From contig JAFWYD010000045.1 in NCBI GenBank assembly GCA_017517805.1, forward strand, positions 1 to 46,341: 46,341 nt of DNA, in the 5' to 3' direction. This stretch comes from Akkermansia sp. GTDB taxonomy: Bacteria > Verrucomicrobiota > Verrucomicrobiia > Verrucomicrobiales > Akkermansiaceae. The position numbers and the translations under genes are program-made. Below are positions 44,448 through 46,341 of this stretch, in pieces (position 1 is the stretch's first letter; each line of letters begins with the position of its first letter). The notes under the pieces were generated by a model. It made no database searches. It was not told where the DNA came from and saw nothing but the letters and a program-made list of their open reading frames with translations.

Positions 44448-45470
44448 TCAGGCTTCTGTGAGTTTCTGACCTTCCGCCATGCGTTCGCTCAAAATCGCAA
44501 CACATGCCGGGTATTCCCAATTCTGCGCAAGCTCCAGCGCAGTATACCCCCGGATGTTACGAATAGCGGGATCTGCACCAGCATTCAGCAGGAGCTTTAC
44601 ATTCAGGGCTATGCCTGCAGATGCTGCGGCATGCAACGGGGTCTCACCCACGCGGTTCACCGCATGCACATCAGCGCCATATTTCAGCAGGCGCTTGATG
44701 AGGCCTTTGGCCTTGCAGGCTGCAGCATAGTGCAACGGGGTCTCATTCAGGTAATTGCGAGCATTGATATCCTTGACCGCATGCGCAAGGGACATGATAC
44801 CTTCCCAGTTTTCCTGCTGGTAGCATGCCAGGTGGAGCGGCGTTTCTCCCTGAAGATTCGGCGCATCGATGTCGGCTCCATGTATCTGCAGGTAATACGC
44901 CAGATACGCCCGGCGAACCAGCAGCGCCAGATGCAAGGGCGTGTTGCCGTCACGGTCGGGCAGAAAACGGCTGCCGGCCCGGCAACACAGGCAGCCTACG
45001 CACTCCAGGCTGCCGCTTTTGACGGCGTGGTGCAATGCCGTGCGCATGTTGCGGTCAGGCAAATTGACATCTGCTCCGGCAGCCAGTAAAGCCTGGCAGA
45101 TTTCCTCATCACCCCTGGCTGCAGCCAGATGCAGGGCGGTTTCTCCATTGGCGCGCTCCCGGAGATTCGGTGCTGCAGCATGCTTCAGCAGGAGGGTCAC
45201 GCATTCAGCATGCCCCTCGTGCGCAGCGCGGTGCAAGGCTGTGTTCAGCTGATAATCCGGCGCATTGGCGTCTGCGCCGTTCTCCAGCAACAGGCGGCAG
45301 CACTCCGCGTGGCCATTCTGAGCAGCCACATGCAGCGGTGTTTCATCCCAGTTGTTGCGTTCCCTTGCCGCTGCAGGCAGCATGGACGCGAGTTTTTCAG
45401 CATCTCCGCTCTCAGCTGCTGCATGAGCCGGGTATTGTCTGGTGTATTCGGGTATGTTGTATTCCATCAT
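44448..45470 (-). CDS. Cytoplasmic ankyrin-repeat protein, 10 repeats
   Basis: A 340-residue protein of about ten ankyrin repeats (for example NGETALHLAAARGDEEICQALLAAGADVN). One repeat near residues 155-170 is unusual, with VGCLCCRAGSRF replacing the normal helix. Paralogue of the gene that follows it. ATG 45470 (or the adjacent ATG 45467) is chosen because the frame's earlier start would lie in the -35 box. It sits directly downstream of the ImmA/IrrE gene but has its own promoter. Confidence 0.85.
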   Translation of the reverse strand: MMEYNIPEYTRQYPAHAAAESGDAEKLASMLPAAARERNNWDETPLHVAAQNGHAECCRLLLENGADANAPDYQLNTALHRAAHEGHAECVTLLLKHAAAPNLRERANGETALHLAAARGDEEICQALLAAGADVNLPDRNMRTALHHAVKSGSLECVGCLCCRAGSRFLPDRDGNTPLHLALLVRRAYLAYYLQIHGADIDAPNLQGETPLHLACYQQENWEGIMSLAHAVKDINARNYLNETPLHYAAACKAKGLIKRLLKYGADVHAVNRVGETPLHAAASAGIALNVKLLLNAGADPAIRNIRGYTALELAQNWEYPACVAILSERMAEGQKLTEA

Positions 45471-45495
45471 GGTGTGGGGTTGGGGATCGGTTGAC

Positions 45496-45524
45496 AATTT
45501 ACAATTCTTAGCGCTTTTTGTCAA
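45496..45524 (-). promoter_or_regulatory. Promoter of the paired ankyrin genes
   Basis: On the minus strand: perfect TTGACA (45524-45519), a 17-base spacer, and TAAATT (45501-45496). The leader to ATG 45470 is about 18 bases. The flanking DNA is AT-rich. Confidence 0.6.
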
Positions 45525-45566
45525 CCTTAAATTTAAATTTCGGCCACTTATCTGATGATAAAAAGC

Positions 45567-46341
45567 TTACAAAACGCTTTTGAAACGCGCCATATCAAGC
45601 TCGAATCCAAAGCGTTGCGAAGCATTCTCAACTGTCAGCACACCGGTTGACACAGCAAGCCCGATCAGCGTGTGCATACGCGGTGATACATCGGGTATTT
45701 CGTAGGGGACACCCGGCTCAACATCGGAAAGCTGCCTGTCTGCCGGGAGCGCAAACAATCGCTTGTAAAAGCGGTTACAGTAGTCCCGATACTGCACCCA
45801 TTCAATGATGTTCAACTGCATGGCGCGTGCGATAAGCCCCATGATACTGATACCGAAGTATTGCTTGAGTTCCTGCAGAAGATACAGGGGTAACTCGTTG
45901 CGTAATTCACGTCCCAAGGCAGAAATCACCTCATCACGAGGCACCAGAAGAGCCCCGGCAAAGCGCATGATGCAATACTCCTTGTCGGATGGCAAATCGG
46001 CATCTACCTCAGGAAAAAGAATATGCCCGAGTTCGTGAGCAAGAGTCATGCGCTTACGGGCGGGATTCTGATTCAACCAATCTGCGATGCAGATGACAGG
46101 CTTTCCCTTGTGAACGATGGAAAAAGCATCCAGTCGCTTGTCGCTGAATGGGATTTCACAGATGAGAATACCTTTGCGCTCCAGCAGAATGCTCAGACAT
46201 GGCAAGGGGCCACTGCCAAGCTTCCAGCGTTTGCGCAGCTCATCCGCCATTTCTTCCATCAGGGTCGTCTTTTCCTCCGTCTCCGCCATGCGGCGGTTCA
46301 GCTTGCGCTGCTCGGCCCCGGAGAAGGGTGATACCCAGTGA
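45567..46341 (-). CDS. ImmA/IrrE-family metallopeptidase, 5' end outside the window
   Basis: At least 257 residues; the frame is open to the window edge, so the N-terminus is probably missing. The zinc motif HELGH lies in LAHELGHILF, preceded by an inserted beta region (ICEIPFSDKRLDAFSIV) and followed by E and the FAGALLVPRDEV stretch typical of ImmA/IrrE. ImmA-type enzymes cleave repressors in mobile elements and stress responses. The edge sequence (SPFSGAEQRKLNRRM) is what is often seen after an XRE helix-turn-helix in fused regulators, so a DNA-binding domain may lie just outside. ATG 46289 is a possible internal start. Confidence 0.82.
   Translation of the reverse strand, partial: HWVSPFSGAEQRKLNRRMAETEEKTTLMEEMADELRKRWKLGSGPLPCLSILLERKGILICEIPFSDKRLDAFSIVHKGKPVICIADWLNQNPARKRMTLAHELGHILFPEVDADLPSDKEYCIMRFAGALLVPRDEVISALGRELRNELPLYLLQELKQYFGISIMGLIARAMQLNIIEWVQYRDYCNRFYKRLFALPADRQLSDVEPGVPYEIPDVSPRMHTLIGLAVSTGVLTVENASQRFGFELDMARFKSVL

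Noticed and set aside
40817..46341. Prophage or integrated plasmid
   Set aside because: No integrase, structural, replication or attachment-site genes are visible within the window.

Overview
The window looks like chromosomal DNA of a Verrucomicrobiota bacterium, probably near Akkermansia. This is an inference from gene content: an exported GH29 fucosidase, a DUF1015-serA pair, many ankyrin proteins, small secreted proteins with no recognised family, and almost no AGGAGG-type ribosome sites. I cannot run a phylogeny to confirm it. Genes are dense, GC is moderately high, and no gene-free stretch exceeds about 300 bases. I see no rRNA, tRNA, CRISPR array, insertion sequence or prophage.

Layout. 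0.2-6.7 kb: a membrane-anchored giant ankyrin protein, an M23 peptidase with nadD, and a cytoplasmic 14-repeat ankyrin protein. 6.8-11.2 kb: a GT26 glycosyltransferase on the minus strand, then a lipoprotein, ruvB, an amidase_3 lipoprotein and a second possible envelope protein. 11.2-13.3 kb (minus): operon of an RppH-type Nudix, trmO and a serine hydrolase. 13.4-17.2 kb: lipoprotein, FAH-family hydrolase, nucleotide-sugar epimerase and pyrD, closed by a strong terminator. 17.3-22.6 kb: a long coiled-coil secreted protein, two small secreted paralogues, then DUF1015 and serA. 22.6-25.7 kb (minus): dynamin-like GTPase and rarA. 25.8-33.0 kb (minus): DUF4153/4173-like membrane protein, GNAT, coaD, cysteine desulfurase, ankyrin membrane protein and comEC. 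33.1-35.9 kb: ftsH and rsfS. 35.9-39.3 kb (minus): fucosidase, kinase-like protein and ankyrin-like membrane protein. 39.5-40.8 kb: a KsgA-Nudix fusion. 40.9-46.3 kb (minus): an accessory cluster of an ImmA/IrrE peptidase (cut by the window edge), two paralogous ankyrin proteins and a DUF262-HNH protein ending inside a large palindrome.

The most striking pattern is at the starts of transcription units. Many carry a TTGNNN-17-TANNNT promoter whose -10 box ends only 6-14 bases before the start codon. This predicts leaderless or nearly leaderless mRNAs and fixes several start codons. Other notable points are a four-copy KWDRWG repeat module in the giant ankyrin protein, a protein-kinase-like fold without catalytic residues next to an ankyrin protein, a class-2-type PyrD with a class-1-type cysteine, a ComEC with a decayed metallo-beta-lactamase domain, and two in-frame duplications plus a palindrome in the DUF262 gene.
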